DNA of 64,000 nt from assembly GCA_016712865.1 (NCBI GenBank), contig JADJQH010000002.1, forward strand, positions 744,001-808,000, given 5' to 3'. The notes beneath the pieces were generated by a model. That model had not been told where the DNA came from. It searched no databases and was given only the letters and a program-made list of their open reading frames with translations. Each line of letters starts with the position of its first letter. The first letter of the stretch is position 1. Source of the stretch: Dokdonella sp. (GTDB lineage: Bacteria; Pseudomonadota; Gammaproteobacteria; Xanthomonadales; Rhodanobacteraceae). Made by a program: the position numbers and the translations under genes. Shown one piece after another: positions 46,916 to 56,358 of this stretch.

Positions 46916-49900
46916 TCAGCTTTCGCGTTCAAACTCGGGCCATTGCACGCTGCCGACGGTCGTTTCCGCACCGTCCACCACCAACACGGCACGGTCACGA
47001 CCCCGCTTCTTGGCTTCATAGAGCGCGCGGTCGGCCTGTGCAATGGCCGCCTCGATCGCCAACATCGCAGGCCGCTCGTCACCCTCTCCCTGCGCCAGAT
47101 AGGTGGCAGCGCCAGCCGAGATCGAGATTTTCAATGGAGCCCCCGGAATTTCGACCGGTTCATCGCTCACCGTTGTCAGCACATTGCGCAAGCGTGCTTC
47201 CACCGCTGTCGATTCACAGTCGCTGAGAGCCAGCAGGAATTCCTCGCCGCCCCAGCGCACCAGCATGTCGGTCCCGCGCACGCAATGACGCAGTCGTGCA
47301 GCAACGGTCTGTAGCACAACGTCACCCACGGCATGGCCGTGGGTATCGTTGATGACCTTGAACCGATCCACGTCGATCAATACCAGAAGCAGTTCCTGCC
47401 GGGATCCGCTGCGCCGACGCTCGCGCTGTGCCTTCGCCAATCCCGGCAGCACACCGAGTGCATGGCGACGGTTGTGCAGCCCGGTGAGTGCATCGGTGCG
47501 GGACATCTCCTCCAACAGGAGATTGGCATCGGCAAGCTCCGCGGTTCGGATCGCAACATCCTGGGCGAGCTCCTCGGCGCGCATTCGCAATGCCCTGCTG
47601 CGCCACCGTCCATACAGGAAGCCGATGGCAACAAACGCCAACGCACCCAGAACCAGCGCCCACGGTCGCTGCCACCAGGGTGCCAGCACGTCGAACGGAA
47701 ACAGCAAGGGGCCACTGACCACGCCATTGGCATCGCGGCCCCAGACTCTTGCCTCGTATGCCCCGGGTGCAAGGCGGCTGAACTCGAACCGATTCTCGGC
47801 CGTCCATGCCTGTGGCTCGGCTTGCAGGCCGACCAGCTGCACGCGATAGCGGATATGTTCCTCGCGCTCGAACGCGAGCAGGCGCGCGGAAAACACCAGT
47901 GACGAGGTATCTGCCGGCAAATCCTCCCCCACAGACAACTCTCGGGCCGGCGATCCTTCGGCCACCGACTCCCAGACCAGATTCGACGTGTTGCCGATTG
48001 CCGATTCAGACTCCGGGTCGAACACCTGAAGTGCCGCCGTGCTCGCAACCCAAACCCTGCCACGCTCATCGCTTGCAACGCCACGCCCAACCAGGAAATT
48101 GCGATCCACCAGACCGTCTTCCCGGCCATAACGGGTGACCTGCAGCGACTGCAGCGGAGCGTCACCCGGCCCGTCAAGGCGAGCCGCACCACCGGTGCCG
48201 AACAGATAGGCGCGGCCATTTTTGTCGAACCCGATCTGCTCGACAAAGCCATCGGCAAATACATTCTCCAGGCGCTCGCAAGACCCCGCCCGCTGGCGCA
48301 CCACCGGTCCATCGCTTCCAATCCAGATTTCTCCTCCGGATGCTCCTTCGTGCGCGACGATCGTGGTTACGTGCGCACCCCTTGAGGCAATCGCCCGCTG
48401 CTTGCTGCCAACGCCCACCGTCCCAATGCAACACGCCTTCATCAAGACCCACCCAGGTGCCCGGAGCATCCTGGCCAAGGCGCGCGAATGCCAGCGCACG
48501 GATCGCGGGCCCGCCGTGCAGCAGCGGGTGATTGTCGACCTTGGCCAATCCTTCGGATGCACTCCAACGTGCCAGCCCATGTCCGGTTCCCACCCAGAGC
48601 GTGTCGTTTCCGGACGAACTCGATTGCACTGCAAGCAGGCCGGCATAGACGGCGGGAAGCTGCGAATTGTCCGCCGTGTATTCGCGGCGCACTGTGCCAT
48701 TCAGTTGCCACAGTCCGGTCTGCGCCGCCACCCACAGCGAGCCGTCCGCCGTAGCCGCCATGTCAACGACAACAGCGCCCTGAGGAATACCCTCGATCGC
48801 CTTCCATCCGGTTTGGGTCAAGCGCAGGGTTGCTCGAGAAGAACCCAGCCAGAGGGTTTCCATGCCATCGGGAAAACGCAGCGATCCCAGACCCACCATG
48901 CCGCGAGACGAAACGTCGCGTCGTTCATCCAGCAATTGCCAGCGTCCCGGATCGGCCCGCGCAATGCCACCAGCCACGGTACCCACCCACAGCAAGGGCG
49001 TGCTGCTGCCCTTGTCGGTGTAGGCGAGATGTTGAACCGCGCTGTCAGGCAGTCCCTCGGCCTGACCTGCAAGTCCCCAACTGCCGTCCTCCCGAATCAG
49101 CGCAAGTCCTCCCGGGCGCAGGCCAACAAAGAGCAGCCCGCTATCGCGACCGCGTCCTGGAAGGATGGCCTGCACCGCGCCGGGAAATCCCACCGCCGGC
49201 GTGTAACGGACCAGTCGTTCTCCATCGAAGCGTGCCAGTCCGCGACCGGTTCCGATCCACAAGTCGCGCCCATCCTTGCCACCCCACTGCACCAGCGGCT
49301 TCACAAAACTGTTGGGTAACCCGTCAGAGCGATCAAGCAGGAAATCGGACAAGACGGGTTCGCCGCGTGCATTGAAATCAATGCGCAGCAATCCCGCTCC
49401 ACCGGTCCCGACCCACAAGCACATGCCCGCAGGGCTCGTACCGTTCAATACTTCGCGCACGCGCTTGCCGCGCAACGGCTCGAACATGCGGCATCCATCA
49501 GCCATGCAACGCGCAAGGCCACCATCGGTAGCGGCCCAGACGCCGCGTTCGCCATCAACCGCCAGTGCGTATACGACGCCGGCCTCCCCTGAGAGACCCG
49601 GTACCGGTTCGACCTTGCCGCCTCGCACGCGAAACACGCCGACGCCATCCGTGCCTGCCCACAACGACTGATCTGCGCCAAGGAGCAGTGCACCGACAGC
49701 GTGAACACCGCGCACTCCGGGTAACGCCACTCTTTCCCAACTTGCACCGTCGTATCGGGCAAGGCCATCGCCGAGTCCGGCATAGACCTCGCCCGTCTCA
49801 TCCTGGGCAATGGCATAGGCGAGATTGTTGGGCAGGTGGTCGTTGCTGGAGAACAAGCGCCAGGCGCGCCAAGGGAATTCCAGCGGCAGCGACGCACGCG

Positions 49901-50042
49901 GCGCATCCACGCTGGGGACAGGCCTCGCTGTTTCGGCCAAGGCAAACTCCACGCACAGGGTCAACAATGCGGCCAGAACCAAACCGTAGCCGCATCCTGC
50001 CCGTGCTCGAGAGTTCGCCATCCCCACGGCTGTCTTGCGCAT
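46916..50042 (-). pseudogene. Two-component-type beta-propeller sensor with GGDEF domain (single frameshift)
   Basis: About 1040 codons in two overlapping frames joined at 48378-48381. N-terminal part: signal (GLVLAALLTLCVEFALAET) and a periplasmic ligand-binding propeller (LPNNLAYAIAQDETGEVYAG, SLWAGTDGVGVFRV, DLWIGTGRGLARFDG). C-terminal part: Y_Y_Y domain, transmembrane helix (ALVLGALAFVAIGFLYG) and diguanylate cyclase with RTDALTGLHNRR and the active site RWGGEEF. The frames fit if a GGGG run is read as GGG. Intact, it would make cyclic di-GMP in response to a periplasmic signal. Confidence 0.8.
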
Positions 50043-50109
50043 GCGCCGAGCCTAAGACATCGCGCTGCGCCTCGCCACATGGCCCGCTTTCGATATCTGG
50101 AACGAGGCC

Positions 50110-50227
50110 CTAGGGAAGGTCTAAACAAGTATTGTCGCGAGCAAGCTCGCTCCCACCAGTGCTTGATTTTGTGGGAGCGAGCTTGCTCGCGACGAATGAG
50201 TTCCGTACTTGTTCAGAGATTCCCTAG
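50110..50227. mobile_element. 110-bp MITE flanked by CTAG (IS5-related ends), copy 2
   Basis: Element 50114-50223 between two CTAG copies, the same length as copy 1. Ends GGAAGGTCTAAAC and GGAATCTCTGAAC (inverted), same palindromic centre. It lies just upstream of the propeller-GGDEF gene, where it may affect the promoter. Confidence 0.85.
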
Positions 50228-50289
50228 AACACCTGCCCCTTCCCGCAGTGCAACGCGCGCATGAGCCGTGCGCAGACAGACGTCGTCCT

Positions 50290-51030
50290 TCAGGCTTTGC
50301 CACCCAGCACTGCGAACACCCTCTGCCTGACGTAGACTGCGGTGGAAGGATCCAATGCCTTGCCGATCACATGTTCGAATGCCGACACCAGTTGATCGCG
50401 ACTCGCCTTGTTTGCCGTGCGCCAGTAGTCGGCCACGCCCTTGGCCAGCGGTGCTTCCGACAGCGCGCAGGTCACCAGGTCGGCATTCGATTGCGTATCC
50501 CAGCCCACGCCTTCGAGCAATGTCACCGCGCCAATGGCCCCCACGAAGTCCCCGGCATCGGCCTGGGTGAATCGGGAAGTCAGCGTCCTGCTCACGATCG
50601 GATCCAGACAGCTTGCAAACAGGGACAGTGCGCCCCTGGCCACGTCCCGTCTCGACTCGTCCCTCTGCAGCAGGTAGGCCGACTCGATGGCGCCGGTCAC
50701 CACCTGTTCGAATTCGCCCGGGCGCAGCTTGAGATCCCGCAGCATGGCCTGGGTGCGGATGGCCGACGCCAGGGCGTACAGGTATTCGTACAGGCTGCTT
50801 GCCTTGATGCCGCCACAGGACTCGAGTTGCAAGGTGTGGCCGGCGGCAATGGCAAATTCACGGAACTTGCGTCCGCGTGCGCGCTGGTTCAGGTGCAGGG
50901 CATACGCGACCAGCCCCTGCCAACAGGGGCAACAACAGGTAGATCCACACTGGCGAGCACTCCTGAGCCCACTCGTCAGCGCGGGCTCCAAGTCCACAAG
51001 AATCGCGCAATTCGGACCTTTCTGCACCAT
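50290..51030 (-). CDS. Protein of unknown function, probably membrane-anchored; N-terminus doubtful
   Basis: The frame gives 246 residues. The part from LVAYALHLNQRARGRKFREFA to the end looks like a real helical protein. The first 40 residues (with CGSTCCCPCWQG) do not. In another frame, just upstream, is a hydrophobic segment VWIYLLLPLLAG that would join this protein if the CCCC at 50914-50917 were CCC, giving a normal single membrane helix. The family is not recognised and the true start unclear. Confidence 0.55.
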   Translation of the reverse strand: MVQKGPNCAILVDLEPALTSGLRSARQCGSTCCCPCWQGLVAYALHLNQRARGRKFREFAIAAGHTLQLESCGGIKASSLYEYLYALASAIRTQAMLRDLKLRPGEFEQVVTGAIESAYLLQRDESRRDVARGALSLFASCLDPIVSRTLTSRFTQADAGDFVGAIGAVTLLEGVGWDTQSNADLVTCALSEAPLAKGVADYWRTANKASRDQLVSAFEHVIGKALDPSTAVYVRQRVFAVLGGKA

Positions 51031-51338
51031 GTCATTTGGAATGGTTCGACACCGGACCGTCTGTGCGCGAGGCCTGGAGTCACCGGACGGATGCCCGAGC
51101 CACGCGGGAGCTTGAACGTGGTGCCCCGCTGATGCGGATCAAGACGGATTGCTGGCCATTGAGTGATGATTGGGCTGGGAGCCTGCGCGGCAGAATGAAT
51201 TCGAAGCGAAACGACGCTGGCGCGATTCAGTGGATCAATCGGAAGGTGCGCATGGCGGGCTCTATGCAATCCTGACGATTGACCCAATCAATCGATGGCA
51301 GCGACGTTGCAGCCGGATGGCTTCTGCCGTACAGGCCC
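51031..51338. other. Spacer without a recognisable gene
   Basis: No gene was seen. A TTGACCCAATCAA sequence near 51275 resembles an FNR box but has only three spacer bases. The mobile element at 51339 follows. Confidence 0.5.
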
Positions 51339-51492
51339 CCAGGGAAGGTCTGAACAAGTATTGTCGCGAGCAAGCTCGCTCCCACCATTGCTTGATTTTG
51401 TGGGAGCGAGCTTGCTCACACCATTGCTTGATTTTGTGGGAGCGAGCTTGCTCGCGACGAATGAGTTCCGTACTTGTTCAGAGTTTCCCTAG
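51339..51492. mobile_element. MITE (IS5-related ends), copy 3, with internal 36-bp duplication
   Basis: Element 51343-51488 has ends GGAAGGTCTGAAC and GGAAACTCTGAAC (inverted). The flanks CCAG and CTAG would be a target duplication with one change. It is 146 bp instead of 110 because CCATTGCTTGATTTTGTGGG and neighbouring bases occur twice. It ends 82 bases before the P-type ATPase gene. Confidence 0.8.
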
Positions 51493-51573
51493 AAGCCCGG
51501 GCATCGGTGTGAGCGGCAGGTTGCCGATGACCGCAGATGCCGAACCGGTTGCCATCGACGAGGACGAAGCTGG

Positions 51574-54118
51574 ATGAATGCGACACGCCCACCCTCCATC
51601 GTGGATCTCAAGGGCCTCGACAGCACGGAAGCCGCGCGGCGCCTGGCCAGCGAGGGGCCCAACATCCTTCCCGGCAATTTGCCGAAGTCGCTGCCGGGAA
51701 TTGTCGCCGGAGTCCTCGTCGAGCCGATGTTCCTCATGCTGCTGGTGGCAGGCGGACTCTACCTGGCGCTGGGCGACATGGCCGAGGCGATATTCCTCCT
51801 GGCCTGCGTGTTTGCCGTCATCGGCATCACCCTTGCCCAGGAGCGCAAGACCCAGCGCGCACTGGAATCCCTGCGCGACCTGTCCGCGCCGCGTGCGCTG
51901 GTCGTGCGCGATGGCGAGGAGGTTCGCATTGCCGGTCGTGATGTCGTGGTCGGCGACCTGCTGGTCCTGCACGAAGGTGATCGCATCGCTGCCGATGCGC
52001 TGCTCGTCGACGGCCAGCTCGATGCCGACGAATCCCCTGCTGACGGGCGAGGCGGTGCCGGTCGCCAAACTGCCGGGAGGACAGTCCGCATCCCTGTTCG
52101 CCGGGACCCTGGTCACGCGCGGCGTCGGCCTCGCCGAAGTGACCAGCATTGCAGGCGCAACGGCGGTGGGACGGATTGGCGAGGCCCTGGCGGCAACCCG
52201 TGAGCCGCCATCGGCGCTGCAAATGGCATCCCGGCGTCTGGTGCGCTGGCTGGCGCTTGGCGGACTCTCGCTTGCAACCCTCTATTTCCTCACCAACTGG
52301 GTGTGGAATGGACAGGGAATGCTGGAAAGCCTGCTCGCCAGCATTGCCCTGATCATGGCCATTCTTCCCGAGGAGATTCCGGTCATCCTCACCGTGTTCC
52401 TTGCGCTCGGCGCCTGGCGCATCTCGCAGCGCAAGGTGTTGACGCGCCGGATACCGGCCGTCGAAGCGCTGGGAGCCATCACGGTGCTGGCAGTGGACAA
52501 GACCGGCACCCTGACCGAGAACCGCATGCAGGTGGCGGAGCTGCAACTGGAGGACGCGCACTTCGTCCACGCCGGCGCCACCACCCTGGAAGAGCCATTT
52601 CACGAACTGGTCGAGTTCGCCATGTTGGCTACGCCCGCCGATCCGTTTGATCCGATGGAAAAGGCGATCCAGCAATTCGGTTTGCATTGGCTGACCGGCA
52701 CCGAGCACGTGCATGCCGAATGGTCGCCCGAGTTCGAGTACGGATTGTCGCCCGACATCCTCGCCATGACGCGCGTGTTTCCGGCGGGTTCAAGCACCCG
52801 GCACATGCTGGCGACCAAGGGCGCGCCCGAGGCCGTGGTCGATCTTTGCCATCTCGACAGCGCGCACGCTCGCAGCATTCTCGATCAGGCGGGGGCCATG
52901 GCTGCGCGCGGCCTGCGTGTGCTCGGCGTGGCCCGCGGTCAATGGCAGGGCGAGTCACCACCGCGCAGCCAGCATGATTTTGATTTCCGCTTTCTCGGCC
53001 TGCTTGGGTTCGTCGATCCACCCCGCGCGGAAGTGCCAGCGGCCATTGCCGAGTGCCGCGCCGCGGGCGTGCGCATCATCATGCTCACCGGCGATCATCC
53101 CGCGACCGCACTGGCCATAGCGCGCGACGTGGGGCTGAGCGAGCGCCCCGATGTCATCAGCGGTGCGCAGATCGACACGCTTGACGATCGGGCGCTGGCC
53201 GAGCGCCTGCGCCAGGTGGATGTCTGCGCGCGCCTGCAACCGGTACAGAAACTGCGCCTGGTGCACCTGCTTCGCCAGCAAGGCGAGGTGGTTGCCATGA
53301 CCGGCGATGGCGTCAACGATGCTCCGGCACTGAAGGCGGCCGACGTCGGTATTGCCATGGGCAAGCGCGGTACCGACGTGGCCCGCGAGTCGGCGTCGCT
53401 GGTCCTGCTCGATGACAGCTTCAGCAGCATCGTCGCCGCCATCCGCCAGGGACGACGCATCTACGACAACATCACCAAGGCCACGCGTTTCGTGATGGCC
53501 GTGCACATGCCCATCATTGCGCTCACCCTGATCCCTTCACTGCTGCATTGGCCGGCCATGTTGACGCCGGTGTTGATCGTCCTGCTCGAACTGCTGATCG
53601 ATCCGGCCTGCTCGATCGTGTTCGAGGCCGAGCCCGAAGCCGATGACATCATGCGCCGTCCGCCACGTTCAGTGAACGCGTCTCCGTTCGCCATCGGCAA
53701 TATCGTTCCTGCCGCGATCCAGGGAATTGGAGCGTCGATCATCCTGCTGGTCGGCTACGGCAGCATGCTCGGCCTTGGCATCGATCCTGCGCACAGCCGC
53801 ACGGCGATTTTCATCGCCCTCGTGCTGGGCTTGTTTGCACTGATTCTCGGCAATCGCCATCCCGAGGATCCACTGATCTCCGGCAGTGGCGTGCGCAACC
53901 GCTGGTTGTGGCCCATGCTCGCCGGTGTCGTGCTCGTGCTGGTACTCGCCGTGGGCACGCCCTACCTGCGCGACATCATGGGCCTGACCGTACCGGGCGC
54001 GATCAGCCTCGGCGCCTCCGCAATGCTGCTGCTTGCAACATTCATCTGGCTTGAAGCGTTGCGTCTCGTGCTGCGCCGGCACTCGGGTGCATCATTGGCG
54101 CACGGAGGAAAGCCATGA
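51574..54118 (+). CDS. Cation-transporting P-type ATPase (probable single-base frameshift)
   Basis: About 847 codons of a P2-like cation pump in two overlapping frames. The first (from ATG 51574) holds the actuator domain start and ends sensibly at DGQLDADES. The second continues LLTGEAVPVAKLPGG. They join if the CCCC at 52034-52037 is read as CCC. Motifs: TGE of the actuator, PEEIPV in the transport helix, phosphorylation site VDKTGTLTENR, LTGDHP and MTGDGVNDAP, followed by C-terminal membrane helices. The ion cannot be assigned. Its stop overlaps the metallo-beta-lactamase gene (ATGA). Confidence 0.85.
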
Positions 54119-55506
54119 TCATCTACGCATGCCACGGCGGCGCCAAGCAGGTGACCGGATCCTGTCACCTGGTCACCTGCAACGAGCGTCGCATCCTGAT
54201 TGATTGCGGCCTGTTCCAGGGTAGCCGCGAGGAGGAGCAGGCCAATGCCGAACCCTTCGGTTTTGATCCCGCCTCGATCGATGCCCTGCTGCTGACCCAT
54301 GCCCATCTCGATCATTGCGGGCGCATACCCTTGCTGGTCAAACAGGGCTTCCGCGGTCGCATCCACTGCACATCCGCCACGCGCGAACTGGCGCGCCTGG
54401 TCATGCTCGATGCCGCCAGCCTGCAGGAGGAAGATGCACGACGCGCAGCCACGCGCGCACGCAATGGCGAAGCCGTCGAAGAGCCGCTCTACACGATCGA
54501 TGATGCTTTGCATGCGCTGGACTACTTCGCCGCGGACAGCGCATACGGCGACACCCTCGACGTTGCTGCCGGGGTGCGCGCCCGTTTCCTCGATGCCGGG
54601 CATATCCTCGGTTCCGCCTCTGTCCTGCTCGAACTCGATGACGGACAGATCCAGCGGCGCATGCTGTTTTCCGGAGACCTCGGCAACGCGGGCCGTCCCA
54701 TCGTGCGCGATCCGATGCCCGCGCCGCCTGCCGACTACGTGGTCATGGAAAGCACCTATGGCGACCGCCCGCACCGATCGGTCCCGGATTCGGTGGATGA
54801 GCTGTACCAGGCGATCCGCGAAACCGCGCAGCGCCAAGGCAACGTGGTTATCCCCACCTTTGCGCTTGAACGCACCCAGGAGCTTCTCTACTACCTGCAC
54901 CAGGGCATCCGCAACGGGCTTGTGCCCAGTCACATCCGCGTATTCCTCGATTCACCGATGGCGATCTCCGCCACGGAAATCTTCCGTCGCCATCCCGAGT
55001 GCTACGACATCGGTTTCCTCAAAGAACTGGAGCATGGCGATCCGTTCGGCATGCCGGGCCTGCACTTCACCCGCGAAACCGGCGAGTCGATGGCGATCAA
55101 CGCCATCGAGAGCGGGGCGGTGATCCTGGCCGGCTCGGGCATGTGCAACGGCGGACGGGTGCGCCACCATCTCAAGCACAATCTCTGGCGAGAGCGCAGC
55201 AGCATCGTGTTCGTCGGTTATGCCGCCGAAGGCACCCTTGCCCGCAGCATCATCGACGGGGCGAAGAGCGTATCCATCTTCCATCGGGAAATCGCCGTTC
55301 GCGCACGCATCTGGACGATCAATGGCTTCTCCGCCCATGCCGATCAACCCAACCTGATCGACTGGCTGGGCAGCGCGCCGCGACGCAAGGTGTTCCTCGT
55401 GCATGGCGAGTACGAGCGCGGCATGACCCGCTTGCAGGAAGTACTCCGCAAGCGCGGTTTCAACTGCCAGCTTCCCGGCAAGGGCGAACCGATAAAGATC
55501 GACTGA
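54115..55506 (+). CDS. Beta-CASP metallo-beta-lactamase RNase-type protein
   Basis: A 463-residue protein of the RNA-processing exonuclease (COG1236) group. Motif 2 is THAHLDHCGR, motif 3 FLDAGHILGSASV and motif 4 FSGDLGN. Beta-CASP features are VIPTFALERTQELLYYL, the SGMCNGGRVRHHL segment and the final histidine region INGFSAHADQ. It is translationally coupled to the P-type ATPase. In some proteobacteria this pair occurs in low-oxygen stress islands; that parallel is from memory of the families. Confidence 0.88.
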   Translation: MIIYACHGGAKQVTGSCHLVTCNERRILIDCGLFQGSREEEQANAEPFGFDPASIDALLLTHAHLDHCGRIPLLVKQGFRGRIHCTSATRELARLVMLDAASLQEEDARRAATRARNGEAVEEPLYTIDDALHALDYFAADSAYGDTLDVAAGVRARFLDAGHILGSASVLLELDDGQIQRRMLFSGDLGNAGRPIVRDPMPAPPADYVVMESTYGDRPHRSVPDSVDELYQAIRETAQRQGNVVIPTFALERTQELLYYLHQGIRNGLVPSHIRVFLDSPMAISATEIFRRHPECYDIGFLKELEHGDPFGMPGLHFTRETGESMAINAIESGAVILAGSGMCNGGRVRHHLKHNLWRERSSIVFVGYAAEGTLARSIIDGAKSVSIFHREIAVRARIWTINGFSAHADQPNLIDWLGSAPRRKVFLVHGEYERGMTRLQEVLRKRGFNCQLPGKGEPIKID

Positions 55507-55521
55507 GGCGATCGCTGCGAA

Positions 55522-56136
55522 TCAGAGTTGCCTGATCGCGAACAGGAGCACCTCCAGCATTCCGCTGCGCAGCAGCCAGGCGAGCACGCCAAGGTTGATG
55601 GCCACCATGAACCAGAAGGTGATCTGGAAGGACAGCTTGCGCGTCTTGTGACGGAAGCTGCCTTGCGCGATCAAAGCTCCCGGCCAGCCCCCCAGAAGTT
55701 CCAGCAGGTGCAGCGTGCTTTCCTGGGTTCGCCAACGATCCTTGCGAGCTGCCGACTTGTCCAGCCCGTACGCGCCGAAGGCGATGACGCTCATCGCGAA
55801 GTACAGCGCCGCGACCGGAATCGGCAAGCGTCCGGACCACGCTGCAAATGCACACGCGGCAAGTGCAAGGAATCCGGCGGTCCGGCGCGGAAACACCGAA
55901 CCACGCGCCGGGGATTCATCGGATTCCCCCGTCACCAGTCGGACTTTCACGGCATTCAATCTGCGCCGATCATCCAGCATGGTGTGGTAGGAAATCAGGT
56001 CGCCTTCAATTGGCCGTCGGCTGCGTTTCTCGAATGCCCTGATGTGGACGAAGGCGCGGGCTCCGCCGCCATTGGGCTCGACGAAGCCAAATCCCTTGTC
56101 GTCCTTCCAGCCATTGATTCGTCCAACCCGCCGCAT
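55522..56136 (-). CDS. Cold-shock domain - DUF1294 membrane fusion protein
   Basis: A 204-residue fusion known in proteobacteria. Residues 1-70 are a cold-shock-type RNA-binding domain (GRINGWKDDKGFGFVEPNGGG, AFVHIRAFEKRSRRP). Two or three transmembrane helices follow with the DUF1294 signature YGLDKSAARKDRWRTQESTLHLLELLGGWPGALIAQ. It may link RNA binding to the membrane; function is unknown. It converges on the metallo-beta-lactamase gene (15 bases between stops). Confidence 0.88.
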   Translation of the reverse strand: MRRVGRINGWKDDKGFGFVEPNGGGARAFVHIRAFEKRSRRPIEGDLISYHTMLDDRRRLNAVKVRLVTGESDESPARGSVFPRRTAGFLALAACAFAAWSGRLPIPVAALYFAMSVIAFGAYGLDKSAARKDRWRTQESTLHLLELLGGWPGALIAQGSFRHKTRKLSFQITFWFMVAINLGVLAWLLRSGMLEVLLFAIRQL

Positions 56137-56244
56137 CCTGGTCCCCTCGGCCGTTCACCTTCGGCGCCATATTGACGTGATCCCGACGGATTTTCGATCC
56201 CGGCTTGAGGAAGTCGCCCTGCCGAGTGGTCGACTCACCTCCGC

Positions 56245-56286
56245 CTGATCCAGGTCAATGTCACAACGCGGTGTCGACCGGATACT
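56245..56286 (+). promoter_or_regulatory. FNR/Anr-like box and -10 upstream of the PLP decarboxylase gene
   Basis: CTGATCCAGGTCAA (56245-56258) differs from TTGAT-N4-ATCAA at two positions. GATACT at 56281-56286 is a good -10 and places the box centre at about -41, the distance for activation by FNR-family regulators. The gene starts 73 bases further on. Confidence 0.5.
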
Positions 56287-56358
56287 GGCCCCAGCGTGCG
56301 CGGCTTGAGCCGCGCAGCATCGGGAATTTCCTGGCACCAGATCACTCGCGAAACACTC

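Noticed and set aside
51275-51288. FNR-like TTGACCCAATCAA upstream of the P-type ATPase
   Set aside because: The spacer is three bases instead of four, and it is about 300 bases from the gene with a mobile element between.
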